A stretch of 64,000 bases of DNA from the NCBI GenBank assembly GCA_045638005.1, contig JAZUAN010000059.1:1-64000 (forward strand), read 5' to 3'. Positions 7,990-15,494 of this stretch are shown here, piece after piece (positions within the stretch are counted from its first letter, which is position 1; the number at the start of each line of letters is the position of its first letter). This stretch comes from URNF01 sp045638005. GTDB taxonomy: Bacteria; Bacillota; Clostridia; Oscillospirales; Acutalibacteraceae. The translations under genes and the position numbers were made by a program. The notes under the pieces were generated by a model, which saw nothing but the letters and a program-made list of their open reading frames with translations, was not told where the DNA came from and did not search any database.

Positions 7990-9327
7990 TCACTCCTTCA
8001 CAACTTTACATGTATCTATTCCGTAATAACGGAACATAGCAATTGCAGATGCATCAATTTCTTCGCCGCACACCAAAATCGGCACAGCCGGCGGACAGGA
8101 AACAGCCGCACTGGCAAGCACCTTGCCACACGCGTCGTCAATGGACACGCTCTGAGCAGGAGACAACAATGCTTCTCGCGGCATCATTCGTTTGGTCGCC
8201 GCCTGCAACCGCGGCGGTTGTTCGGCAATTTCAGGACGGCGCGGCAACGCTGACAACGTCTCCAAAAAGCGTGCGAGACCGTCCGCGCCTGTTTCGGGGG
8301 TGAACATGCAGGTGAGATGATCAGCGTCCGCAAATTCGCACACAATATCATCCGCCAGCAACCTTTCTGCCAATGCATTACCCATATACCCATACGGTTT
8401 AGTCAGTAAGGTGATTTTGAGCGGTTCGTCTCCGATGATAGTATACCCTTTTTCGCGTAAGGTATTTTTGGCACACTCGACCTCCGGCAAAAACTGTTCG
8501 AGAAGTGTGGGGTAATCGTTTGCAAGATATACATTTGCCGCATCCAACGACTGTAAAATCAAATAAGAGGGACTGGTTGACGCAAACAGCGCCATCGCGT
8601 CCGCTGCAAAGTCTGCAAGCAAAGTGTTAGCCGTTTTGGAAATATGCAGGTACGCGCCGCCTGTCAGTACAGGCAATGTTTTATGCGCCGAATCACAGCA
8701 CATATCCGCTCCAAGCGTGATGGGGTGGCGGTCCTGCGGCAAAAAGCGCAGATACGCGCCGTGCGCGTTATCCACCAGCAACAATACGCCATATCGGCGG
8801 CAAACTGCCGACAAAGCGGCAACATCCACCGTGTTGCCCAAATAATCGGGCGAGGTGATGTAGACGGCAGTTGGTTGGTAATCGCGAATGTGCGCCTCCA
8901 GCACCTGCGGTGTGATATGGCAACTGAGCAGGGTATCCCCTTCTCCGTATATCCAAGAGGCGTCCACATCCAGCAATGCCAGCGCGGTCATAAACGCTTT
9001 GTGTGCGTTGCGGCCTGCGGCAAAGCGCGGCTGTTTTCCTTGCGCTTTCGCATGCAAAGATGCCAAATGCACCATCGCACGGATACAAAGGGTGGAGCCT
9101 TCCACGGAATACACCGTTTTTGCTGTACCGAACAGTTCTGCCGCATTGCGTTCACTTTCCGCAATGATACCGCTTTCATGGTATAACACGTCAGCGCCGT
9201 CGATTTCGGTAATATCCAGATGCTCAACGCCCAACAATACGTCCCGTCCTTTGTGTCCGGGCATATGTAACCGCACGGTATCTTTGTCGGCATACGCCTT
9301 GACAAAATCACAGATAGGTGTGTTCAT
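7990..9327 (-). CDS. Orn/Lys/Arg decarboxylase-family PLP enzyme
   Basis: 445 residues. It has the family start TVRLHMPGHKGRD, the STLCIRAMVH region, the PLP-binding DNAHGAYL (Asp186) and the Schiff-base lysine in DSAHKTLPVLTGG (Lys216). This is the shorter form (YaaO/SpeA-like) lacking the N-terminal wing domain. Amino-acid decarboxylation to a polyamine precursor is the usual reaction, but substrate cannot be read from sequence. It starts three bases after the stop of the SCIFF maturase gene, so the two are translated from one message. Confidence 0.88.
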   Translation of the reverse strand: MNTPICDFVKAYADKDTVRLHMPGHKGRDVLLGVEHLDITEIDGADVLYHESGIIAESERNAAELFGTAKTVYSVEGSTLCIRAMVHLASLHAKAQGKQPRFAAGRNAHKAFMTALALLDVDASWIYGEGDTLLSCHITPQVLEAHIRDYQPTAVYITSPDYLGNTVDVAALSAVCRRYGVLLLVDNAHGAYLRFLPQDRHPITLGADMCCDSAHKTLPVLTGGAYLHISKTANTLLADFAADAMALFASTSPSYLILQSLDAANVYLANDYPTLLEQFLPEVECAKNTLREKGYTIIGDEPLKITLLTKPYGYMGNALAERLLADDIVCEFADADHLTCMFTPETGADGLARFLETLSALPRRPEIAEQPPRLQAATKRMMPREALLSPAQSVSIDDACGKVLASAAVSCPPAVPILVCGEEIDASAIAMFRYYGIDTCKVVKE

Positions 9328-9330
9328 ACG

Positions 9331-10710
9331 TTACTCTCCGAGTTGCTTGGCGGCTTCCAACATAATGGCGCATTCCATACGTTTGCGGAATAAATCACAG
9401 CCGTATTGATACACACCCGTGACCGAGCCGGTCGCGTGGTAGGCATTCGCGGCACAACCGCCCGAGCAATACAGTTTTGCCCAACAATCCTTACATTCGG
9501 GACGTGCATACACGTTGCAGGCAAAGAATTCGTCCTGCACATCGGTATTGTCCACGCCATCAAACACATTGCCCAGTTTGAAACGTTCCTCACCCACGAA
9601 CTGATGGCAAGGATACAGATCACCCCACGGGGTAACCGCCATGTATTCGGTGCCGGAGCCACAGCCGGACACGCGTTTGTAGATGCACGGACCACCTTTG
9701 AGATCGATCATATAATGATAGAAAGTAAAGGGGCGTCCCTCGCGATGACGGCGAAGCATCAGCTCTGCCAGTTTTTCATACTGCTCCATCACAATGGGCA
9801 TATCCTCTTTGGTGAGCGCAGAGGGATCGTCCTCCGCACATACCACAGGCTCCATACTCAACTCAGTGAAACCGAGGTCCAGCATCTGCTCGATATCCTT
9901 GAGGAAATCGGGGTTTGCGTGGGTGAAGGTGCCGCGCATATAGTAGTTTTTACCGCCGCGCGCTTCCACCAGTTTCTGGAATTTCGGCACGATTTTATCA
10001 TAACTGCCGTTACCTGCGTAGTCCACACGGAAACGGTCGTGGATTTCTTTTCTGCCATCGAGGCTCAGCACCACGTTGCTCATTTCTTTGTTGGAAAAGT
10101 CAATGACATCATCATCAATGAGCACACCGTTGGTGGTGAGGGTGAAACGGAAGTTTTTGCCCGTCTCCTTTTCGCGCTCGCGCGCATAGGCAACCAGCTG
10201 TTTCACCACATCGAAATTCATCAGCGGTTCACCACCGAAAAAGTCCACCTCGAGATTGGTGCGCGTACCCGAATTTTCAATCAAGAAATCGAGCGCTCGT
10301 TTTCCGACCTCAAAGCTCATCAGCGCGCGGTCACCCTGGTATTTGCCCTGGCTCGCAAAGCAGTACGCACAGTTCAGGTTACAGGTGTGCGCCACGTGCA
10401 GGCAAAGCGCTTTCACAACGCCTGCCGTTTTGCGTTTCAAGGTATCCGCCATCGGCGCAAAGGTGTCCTCGGTGAACAGTTTGCCCGCATCACGAAGAGC
10501 GATGATTTGGTCGTAACACTCTTCTACCTCGGGAGCGGTCACGTCCTCGCGGTCTGCGTATTTTTCCAAAATAAATGCAACAAGTTCCGCACGATCGGTA
10601 TTCTCAAACCGCTCGATCATATCAAACGCGACCTCGTCCACCACGTGTACGCCGCCGGAACAGATATCCAGCACGATGTTGAGACCGCCGAGTTTATAAC
10701 AATGTATCAT
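9331..10710 (-). CDS. SCIFF radical SAM maturase
   Basis: 459 residues. The N-terminal 90 residues form a peptide-recognition-like domain, then the radical SAM cluster motif CNLNCAYC (Cys110, Cys114, Cys117) followed by FASQGKYQGDRALMS, which is typical of SCIFF maturases. The C-terminal part is a Cys-rich SPASM region (CGSGTEYMAVTPWGDLYPCHQF, shown in outline, and ECKDCWAKLYCSGGCAAN). It installs thioether cross-links from cysteines of the SCIFF precursor. The precursor gene is 70 bases upstream on the same strand, which confirms the assignment. Confidence 0.96.
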   Translation of the reverse strand: MIHCYKLGGLNIVLDICSGGVHVVDEVAFDMIERFENTDRAELVAFILEKYADREDVTAPEVEECYDQIIALRDAGKLFTEDTFAPMADTLKRKTAGVVKALCLHVAHTCNLNCAYCFASQGKYQGDRALMSFEVGKRALDFLIENSGTRTNLEVDFFGGEPLMNFDVVKQLVAYAREREKETGKNFRFTLTTNGVLIDDDVIDFSNKEMSNVVLSLDGRKEIHDRFRVDYAGNGSYDKIVPKFQKLVEARGGKNYYMRGTFTHANPDFLKDIEQMLDLGFTELSMEPVVCAEDDPSALTKEDMPIVMEQYEKLAELMLRRHREGRPFTFYHYMIDLKGGPCIYKRVSGCGSGTEYMAVTPWGDLYPCHQFVGEERFKLGNVFDGVDNTDVQDEFFACNVYARPECKDCWAKLYCSGGCAANAYHATGSVTGVYQYGCDLFRKRMECAIMLEAAKQLGE

Positions 10711-10738
10711 GTGTATCCCCTAATTCATAAAAATATGA

Positions 10739-10768
10739 GAAAAAATGCCGCCCGAGGGCGGCATTTTA
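10739..10768 (-). terminator. Hairpin between SCIFF and its maturase
   Basis: On the minus strand a GCCGCC/GGCGGC stem extended by A/T pairs is followed by a T-run, a regular terminator shape, 12 bases after the SCIFF stop. It probably lets only part of transcription continue into the maturase operon. Confidence 0.8.
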
Positions 10769-10780
10769 GTACAAGCAAAA

Positions 10781-10924
10781 TTACTTGTTGGCTTCGCACT
10801 GCTGGTTAGCAATGCCGCAGCTGGTTTTGCAAGCAGACTGGCAGGAGGTCTGGCACTCGCCGCAACCGCCTTTTTTCGCGCTATCGCAAAGATTTTTGGT
10901 TTCCAAAGTCTGGATGTGTTTCAT
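10781..10924 (-). CDS. SCIFF ribosomal peptide precursor
   Basis: 47 residues with leader MKHIQTLETKNLCDSAKK and a core carrying CGEC, SCQSAC and TSCG, the 'six cysteines in forty-five' pattern; in all seven cysteines are present including the leader-side one. A GGAGG site precedes the ATG. SCIFF is a conserved peptide of class Clostridia whose cysteines are turned into thioethers by the radical SAM protein encoded next. Its biological role is not established. Confidence 0.96.
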   Translation of the reverse strand: MKHIQTLETKNLCDSAKKGGCGECQTSCQSACKTSCGIANQQCEANK

Positions 10925-11080
10925 ATCTGTAAACCTCCGAAATTCAAGTTTTTATTATTATAACACACCGTTTTTCATAAGTCAACGCACAATTTGCGGT
11001 TCTTTCAAAGGGTTTTAACCTCTAAATGATATCTTCTTTACCCAAAATCGGATATTTTTTCGAAAAAAGAAAAATTTTAC

Positions 11081-11109
11081 TTGATTTTATAAAAAGGATG
11101 TGCTATACT
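11081..11109 (+). promoter_or_regulatory. Promoter of tRNA-Pro
   Basis: TTGATT at 11081 and TATACT at 11104, 17 bases apart and 22 bases before the mature tRNA. Confidence 0.75.
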
Positions 11110-11131
11110 CATTCACGCATGAAAAATAATA

Positions 11132-11209
11132 TCCGGGTGTAGCGCAGATTGGTAGCGCGCTTGAATGGGGTTCAAGAGGCCGCAGGTTCGACTCCTGTCA
11201 CTCGGACCA
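11132..11209 (+). tRNA. tRNA-Pro (anticodon GGG)
   Basis: A cloverleaf can be drawn: acceptor TCCGGGT pairs with ACTCGGA followed by encoded CCA; the D arm contains GCGCAGATTGGTAGCGC; the anticodon stem CTTGA/TCAAG encloses the loop ATGGGGT giving anticodon GGG; the T arm is GCAGGTTCGACTCCTGT-like. The 3' end of this gene is repeated downstream, see the repeat entries. Confidence 0.93.
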
Positions 11210-11210
11210 A

Positions 11211-11248
11211 GAAAAACAGAGCACAGCAAATGCTGTGCTCTGTTTTTC
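11211..11248 (+). terminator. Terminator of tRNA-Pro
   Basis: GAAAAACAGAGCACAGCA / TGCTGTGCTCTGTTTTTC, a long perfect stem with a T-run, directly after the CCA. Confidence 0.9.
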
Positions 11249-11264
11249 TTTGTTTTTAGTAGAT

Positions 11265-11275
11265 GAGTCGAACCT
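11265..11275 (-). repeat. Inverted T-arm fragment of tRNA-Pro, copy 1
   Basis: GAGTCGAACCT is the reverse complement of AGGTTCGACTC in the tRNA T arm. It lies just after the first terminator hairpin, at the same place in its unit as the longer copy at 11416. A small GTCACC...GGTGAC hairpin follows. Confidence 0.6.
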
Positions 11276-11345
11276 CGTCACCCTTTAGGGTGACAGCGAT
11301 TTTGCCTGCACACACTTGCTCCTTTGTATCATTTTGCGCAAAATC

Positions 11346-11370
11346 GTTCGACATCCTGTCACTCGGACCA
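11346..11370 (+). repeat. Direct repeat of the tRNA-Pro 3' end, copy 2
   Basis: Twenty-five bases match the T arm and acceptor end of the tRNA-Pro gene, from GTTCGAC to CGGACCA, with one inserted base in between. It is 161 bases downstream of the true 3' end and is followed immediately by a new terminator hairpin (11370-11407). Confidence 0.85.
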
Positions 11371-11407
11371 AAAGTCCGTATCAACCATTGGGTTGGTACG
11401 GACTTTT
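11370..11407 (+). terminator. Terminator-like hairpin after tRNA tail copy 2
   Basis: AAAAGTCCGTA...TACGGACTTTT with a short loop and T-run. Its sequence differs from the terminator after the intact tRNA but it sits at the same distance from the CCA. Confidence 0.8.
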
Positions 11408-11415
11408 CTTTTTGA

Positions 11416-11430
11416 ACAGGAGTCGAACCT
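11416..11430 (-). repeat. Inverted T-arm fragment of tRNA-Pro, copy 2
   Basis: ACAGGAGTCGAACCT is an exact 15-base reverse complement of the tRNA T arm (11184-11198). As in the first unit it lies right after the terminator hairpin. Confidence 0.75.
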
Positions 11431-11451
11431 TATGAAGGTCTGAGCGTTAAG

Positions 11452-11475
11452 AAAACAGTCCGGTGGACTGTTTTT
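11452..11475 (+). repeat. Palindromic repeat ACAGTCC, left copy
   Basis: AAAACAGTCCGGTGGACTGTTTTT is a hairpin found again with one change at 13961, on the other side of the restriction-modification genes. Both copies are followed by similar G-rich sequence (AGCG...AGCG), suggesting a small dispersed repeat. Confidence 0.75.
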
Positions 11476-11557
11476 AGCGAAGAGCGCGAGGCGGGCACCA
11501 TTGTATAACAATGGTCGCCGAAGCGGATAGTATGCAAGGCGAAGCCGCAGCAGACGG

Positions 11558-11578
11558 CGACTCCTGTCACTCGGACCA
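11558..11578 (+). repeat. Direct repeat of the tRNA-Pro 3' end, copy 3
   Basis: Twenty-one bases identical to the tRNA 3' end (11189-11209), from CGACTCC to GGACCA, 208 bases after copy 2. From 11579 to 11734 I see no gene; the stretch contains a GCCCGCTCGACGTTGTG segment partly repeated near 13802. Confidence 0.88.
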
Positions 11579-11734
11579 ATCGTCAGCGATCAATTTTCTA
11601 CGTAGGTTTGCGGTTTTCGCAAACGTGCAACCATCGTCGGCCCGCTCGACGTTGTGCAAGATTTTCAAAAGTTCCTTTTGGATATTCAAGGGAGATATGA
11701 ATAATAGCAAACGATAACATCTTTTCAAAAAAGA

Positions 11735-11763
11735 TTGCTTCTTGTTATTTACTGTGCTATAAT
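11735..11763 (+). promoter_or_regulatory. Promoter of the restriction-modification operon
   Basis: TTGCTT at 11735 and TATAAT at 11758, 17 bases apart, 32 bases before the methyltransferase ATG. Confidence 0.75.
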
Positions 11764-11795
11764 GAGTCGAATGTTGTTATTGTGAGGTATAAAGC

Positions 11796-12569
11796 ATGCC
11801 TATCATTTTCAAGAGCGAAGAAATGCGAAAGAAAGAACCAGTTGACAAATACAAAAATTCTATAATTTTAGGCGACTCTCTTGATGTTATGCGGAGATTG
11901 CCAACAGGTTCGGTTGACCTTATCATCACATCACCGCCTTATAATTTGAAAAACTCCTCTGGAAACGGCATGAAAGACGGTAGGGGTGGAAAATGGCAAA
12001 ACGCTTCATTGATCAATGGATATCAAGAACACACCGACGATATGCCGTATGACGAATATTGCAAATGGCAAAGAAACTGTTTGCGGCAGATGCTCCGCCT
12101 TATTCCTGAGAATGGCGCTATTTTCTATAATCATAAGTGGAGAGTTCAACGAGGTTTATTACAGGATCGTTCTGAAATTGTAAAAGGTTTCCCTGTTAGA
12201 CAAATTATTATTTGGAAAAGAAAAGGCGGAATCAATTTTAATGCAGGATATTTTCTGCCAACCTACGAGGTCATTTATGTGATCGCAAAACCTGATTTCA
12301 AGTTGGCTCAAGGAGCCAATAAATATGGCGACGTGTGGGAGATTACACAAGAAATGAACAACCCACATCCTGCGCCTTTTCCAACAGAACTAATCGATAG
12401 AATCGTGTCGTCAACAAATGCCAAATTGATACTGGACCCCTTTGCTGGTTCAGGCACGACGGGCGTCGCTGCTATGAATAATAATCGCGACTATATATTG
12501 ATAGATAACAGTGAAAGGTATTGCGAATTAGCCAAGACGAGATTGGAAGGGGGCAATTGGAATGAATAA
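11796..12569 (+). CDS. Type II DNA methyltransferase, beta class
   Basis: 257 residues. The catalytic motif TSPPYN (about residues 46-51) precedes the SAM-binding motif DPFAGSGTTGVAA (about 217-229), the order of beta-class N4-cytosine/N6-adenine enzymes. The variable target-recognition region lies between. It is close to full length for this class. The protein should methylate the site cut by the endonuclease encoded next, with which it overlaps by eight bases. Base composition is visibly more AT-rich than the neighbouring genes, in line with transfer into the tRNA-Pro locus. Recognition site unknown. Confidence 0.93.
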   Translation: MPIIFKSEEMRKKEPVDKYKNSIILGDSLDVMRRLPTGSVDLIITSPPYNLKNSSGNGMKDGRGGKWQNASLINGYQEHTDDMPYDEYCKWQRNCLRQMLRLIPENGAIFYNHKWRVQRGLLQDRSEIVKGFPVRQIIIWKRKGGINFNAGYFLPTYEVIYVIAKPDFKLAQGANKYGDVWEITQEMNNPHPAPFPTELIDRIVSSTNAKLILDPFAGSGTTGVAAMNNNRDYILIDNSERYCELAKTRLEGGNWNE

Positions 12570-13647
12570 CGATTTACAGATTGTCGATGATGTTGTTCAT
12601 AATAGCCCTTGGCGAAATGCGTATTGGTTCGCTCGCATGCTTTTGAACACAGATCAATATGCTGCTGTTGGCAAGAAGGAAGATTTTATAGAGGCGCTTG
12701 TCGGTAAACTCGAATCTATACTCGCTTGCAACGAGTTGTCGAATGATGAAAAATTTGCCGTTTGCCATGATATGTTGCTGAAAGAAATCCGAAATTCTGC
12801 GCGAACAGGAACAAAAGCAGCACTTGCTACCGAGGACTTGGCTTTGGCATTAGACAACGAAATTAAAAGTCTTGAAGATATCGTTGCTTTTGTAATAACC
12901 GTTAGATATATTATTTTACCAACTAACGCGGCTCTTCGTCGTGTTCCAAGTGATGATGGAGTTTTTTGTAGAGAGACCGCACAAAGCATCCTTGACACCC
13001 TCGGAAAAACGCAAGTTGGTAAGGCGATCAGCGTTTGGGACACTCTTGGTGTTCGCGGTTGCCTTGATGCTGAAAGAACGGAAGTTATACACGAGTTTAC
13101 AAAACTGCGTCATAATTTGAACGCTTTATCTATCCAACGTTCCGAGGTGGAAGATAACGCTATCCTGACTGCTTTTGTTCAAGAGTTTGAAAGACGAGCG
13201 GGGCAGAAAAGAAAGAGCCGAGCGGGAAACAGTCTTGAAGATGTCGCAACATTTTTGTTCAACTATTACAAGTTTGACTCTCATCCAAAACCTGACCATT
13301 TCCAAACGGATATTGAAGTTGATAAATGGTTCAAATGCACAGACGGGTGGAGCATTGGCATCAGTTGTAAAAGGACGTTGAGAGAACGGTGGAAGCAAGT
13401 ATCATCTGCCGATTCAAATGCTCTGTCGAGATACAAAATCAAGGAGATTTGGCATTTAATTACCTATGACAGAGATTTGAGCGATGATAAACTCACGATG
13501 TTGGGACAGCAGCGACAGATTTTCTATTTATCGGATACAAGTGAAAGATATCGAACCGCTTCACAACACGTGGGCATGAGGGATTATGTTAGACCTTTAA
13601 GCCAGTTAATTGATGACATAGCGCGAGAGCAAGGGAAAAAGGTGTGA
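12562..13647 (+). CDS. Probable type II restriction endonuclease
   Basis: 361 residues. The C-terminal half contains a PD-(D/E)XK-like arrangement: KPDHFQTDIEVDKWF, then GWSIGISCKRTLRERWKQ, where the CxK and the following RERWKQ stretch resemble the core of EcoRII-like and related type II enzymes. The N-terminal 200 residues are helical and unassigned. The start overlaps the end of the methyltransferase gene, giving coupled translation of the methylase first. AT-rich like its partner. The call rests on the motif plus gene context. Confidence 0.8.
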   Translation: MNNDLQIVDDVVHNSPWRNAYWFARMLLNTDQYAAVGKKEDFIEALVGKLESILACNELSNDEKFAVCHDMLLKEIRNSARTGTKAALATEDLALALDNEIKSLEDIVAFVITVRYIILPTNAALRRVPSDDGVFCRETAQSILDTLGKTQVGKAISVWDTLGVRGCLDAERTEVIHEFTKLRHNLNALSIQRSEVEDNAILTAFVQEFERRAGQKRKSRAGNSLEDVATFLFNYYKFDSHPKPDHFQTDIEVDKWFKCTDGWSIGISCKRTLRERWKQVSSADSNALSRYKIKEIWHLITYDRDLSDDKLTMLGQQRQIFYLSDTSERYRTASQHVGMRDYVRPLSQLIDDIAREQGKKV

Positions 13648-13668
13648 GAGCAATCTCACACCTTTTCT
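13636..13668 (+). terminator. Terminator at the end of the restriction gene
   Basis: AAAAAGGTGTGAG / CTCACACCTTTTC stem with T-run, overlapping the stop codon. Confidence 0.85.
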
Positions 13669-13680
13669 TTTATGGACTGG

Positions 13681-13720
13681 CCCGCTCGCTACTCATATCA
13701 GAGAAACGAGCGGGTTTTTA
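13681..13720 (+). terminator. Second terminator-like hairpin
   Basis: CCCGCTCG / CGAGCGGG stem with a long loop and T-run; the same CCCGCTCG word recurs upstream at about 11640. Confidence 0.65.
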
Positions 13721-13930
13721 TATCATTTTACAGTTATTTACAATTGTTTACACTAAATAACACTACTTGACTTTATAATAACACTGATCTATACTGAATA
13801 AGACCGCTCGACATTGTTTCAAGCAGTCAACTAAACCAAAAATCAAGCGACCTTTCTCTGTCAAAAGAGAAAGAAACGTTACAGTTTCACAGTTGGAGCG
13901 CGCGGCTTTCTGATAATGCGCAGCATTATC

Positions 13931-13946
13931 AATGGGGTTCAAGAGG
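13931..13946 (+). repeat. tRNA-Pro anticodon-arm fragment
   Basis: AATGGGGTTCAAGAGG is identical to bases 11164-11179 of the tRNA-Pro gene, which include the GGG anticodon. No other tRNA part surrounds it. Confidence 0.75.
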
Positions 13947-13960
13947 GTTTGCGCGGTCAA

Positions 13961-13985
13961 AAAAACAGTCCAGTGGACTGTTTTT
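13961..13985 (+). repeat. Palindromic repeat ACAGTCC, right copy
   Basis: AAAAACAGTCCAGTGGACTG followed by Ts; differs by one central base from the left copy at 11452. Confidence 0.75.
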
Positions 13986-14113
13986 CAGCGCAAAGCGGCG
14001 ATGGCGTGGCGGCTATGTCAAAATTCGAAATGTTGACCGACGAGCAAAAGCACACTGGCAAATTTACGCGTGATATTCCTTCCGAGGCCGCAAATTTTAA
14101 GGTGTACTTTGAT

Positions 14114-14148
14114 AAAAAAGATGCGTTTCAATGAAACGCATCTTTTTT
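14114..14148. terminator. Bidirectional terminator-like hairpin
   Basis: AAAAAAGATGCGTTTCA / TGAAACGCATCTTTTTT, strong perfect stem with A-run and T-run. It would stop minus-strand transcription from the zinc-ribbon gene. Confidence 0.7.
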
Positions 14149-14279
14149 GCATTGTGCTGGTTCCCTTCTGAACCCGACCCGTGGGCGTAATTAAAATTGC
14201 GGGTGAGCACCTTGGAACCTTGTTGCTAGACAATAAAAAAATCGCTCATCTTTCGACAAGCGATCTCTTTACGACAGAA

Positions 14280-14558
14280 TTACTGTTCGCCGCGCATCTG
14301 AGCGAAACACTCGCTGCAATACACGGGACGGTCCTCACGGGGCTGGAAGGGAACTTTCGCTTCCTGGCCGCAGTTCGCGCAAATTGCGGTGAACATTTCG
14401 CGGGCGGGTCTGCCGGCATTCTTGCGCGCGTCGCGGCAAGCTTTGCAGCGCTGGGGCTCATTGGTGAAACCTTTCTCAGCATAAAACTCCTGCTCACCAG
14501 CGGTGAACACGAATTCGTTTCCGCATTCTTTGCAGACCAGAGTCTTGTCTTCGTACAT
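14280..14558 (-). CDS. Small zinc-ribbon protein (zf-trcl type)
   Basis: 92 residues with four CxxC knuckles: CKEC (residues 9-12), CKAC (38-41), CANC (about 60-63) and CSEC (about 80-83). The first half matches the conserved DKTL-C-CG-EFVFT-GEQEFY-EKGF-NEP-RCK-CR pattern of the probable zinc-ribbon domain common in Firmicutes. It is likely cytoplasmic and binds two zinc ions. The family has no firmly assigned function. It sits downstream of a sigma-factor gene on the same strand, 120 bases away. Confidence 0.88.
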   Translation of the reverse strand: MYEDKTLVCKECGNEFVFTAGEQEFYAEKGFTNEPQRCKACRDARKNAGRPAREMFTAICANCGQEAKVPFQPREDRPVYCSECFAQMRGEQ

Positions 14559-14681
14559 TGGATCTAACCTCGCTTGTTATTATTTGCCCTGCGACGAATC
14601 AACCGACCATTTTTACTAACGTTCTGATTAAGATGTCCGAGCATATCGCAAACGGCCATTTGCCGTCATTGCCAAAGTAAA

Positions 14682-15284
14682 TCAATGAAAGCCGTCCTTT
14701 GACAGCTTTTGCCGCACCCTTTGCAGAGCATTGTCCACGGCTTTTTCGGTAATCGCGAGCACCTTTGCAATCGTCTTGTAGCTGTTTCCCGCAAGATGCG
14801 CGGTGAGCACCCGATACTCGAGCGACGTCAGCCGTTTTCGCAACTGATGATACAGCCGCTGTGCCTCCTCGCGCTCAATCAGCAACGATGCAGGATCAGC
14901 TTGTCCCACATCAGGGATCGCAAAAAGTGCTTCGTCCGTTTCCGGTATCTCAAAATCACCGGCGGGAAGATGCCGCCGCACCACCGACAAAATCCGATTA
15001 CGGATACAGGTAGCGGCGAAAGAGAAGAAAGCACCGACATCCGCCTGATATGCATGTACCGCAGCAAGCAAGCCAAGCAACCCTTCTTGCAACAAATCCT
15101 GCTCATCCAGACCGGGAACAGCCCGATACCGCATCGCAAGACCGTTCATCATCGGTGCCATTCGCTGCGCCAACAAATCAAATGCCTCACCGCTGCCTTC
15201 CGCAGCCATTGCCGCTAACGCAGCATCGCTTCTATCTTCGGCAGGCGGAAACGCAGCCTTTTGCACATGTATCACCTCGGGCAC
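14682..15284 (-). CDS. Sigma-70 family sigma factor, SigH-like
   Basis: 200 residues. Region 2 contains the DEQDLLQEGLLGLLAAVHAY core-binding segment and the FSFAATCIRNRILSVVRRH -10 recognition helix; region 4 has LTSLEYRVLTAHLAGNSYKTIA and the SigH-like ending EKAVDNALQRVRQKL. In spore formers SigH starts the sporulation and stationary-phase programme. Similarity of the ends favours SigH, but the length and divergent centre leave other alternative sigma factors possible, so I give no symbol. Confidence 0.85.
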   Translation of the reverse strand: MPEVIHVQKAAFPPAEDRSDAALAAMAAEGSGEAFDLLAQRMAPMMNGLAMRYRAVPGLDEQDLLQEGLLGLLAAVHAYQADVGAFFSFAATCIRNRILSVVRRHLPAGDFEIPETDEALFAIPDVGQADPASLLIEREEAQRLYHQLRKRLTSLEYRVLTAHLAGNSYKTIAKVLAITEKAVDNALQRVRQKLSKDGFH

Positions 15285-15465
15285 TTTCGCACTCTCTACG
15301 CATTCTACTACACTTTTATTTTTTTGTCAACTATTTTTTTAAAAAAGTTATTCAGGTTTTACAAAATATCCTATCATGTGTATATTTTTTTGCTATTTTC
15401 AACAAATTTCGATATTTCTTTTGCTTTCATCGTCCCCTTTGTCAAAAAAATCCGTCAGATGACGG

Positions 15466-15494
15466 TTGACATTCCGATCAATTTATATTAAAGT
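15466..15494 (+). promoter_or_regulatory. Promoter upstream of GlyRS
   Basis: TTGACA at 15466 and TAAAGT at 15489, 17 bases apart. The leader to the ATG is only about 40 bases, so there is no room for a T-box element. Confidence 0.5.

Larger units (their letters stand above)
13721..14279. other. Gene-poor scar region right of the restriction genes
   Basis: No convincing gene in about 560 bases. It holds AT-rich DNA, a CCGCTCGACATTGTTTCAAG segment related to one at 11645, a small palindrome at 13913-13929, a tRNA-Pro anticodon-arm fragment (13931-13946), the second ACAGTCC hairpin and a short open frame 14015-14134 (39 residues, starting MSKFEMLTDEQKH) ending in a hairpin at 14114-14148. The short frame has no clear ribosome site and no recognised homology; it may be a fragment. 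Confidence 0.6.

Noticed and set aside
9406..10809. A 467-codon open frame on the plus strand opposite the SCIFF maturase
   Set aside because: It is the antisense shadow of a well-identified gene with radical SAM motifs; its product is rich in His/Arg/Val with no domain and no ribosome site.
11212..11579. CRISPR-like array
   Set aside because: The repeated words are tRNA 3' ends with unequal spacing and hairpins between them; there are no regular spacers and no cas genes.
11511..11717. A 68-codon frame between the tRNA array and the restriction genes
   Set aside because: It crosses a tRNA 3' repeat, has no ribosome site, and shows no protein-like pattern.
13916..14134. A 72-codon gene right of the restriction genes
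   Set aside because: Its first half runs through the tRNA fragment and the ACAGTCC hairpin; at most the last 39 codons could be a gene remnant.
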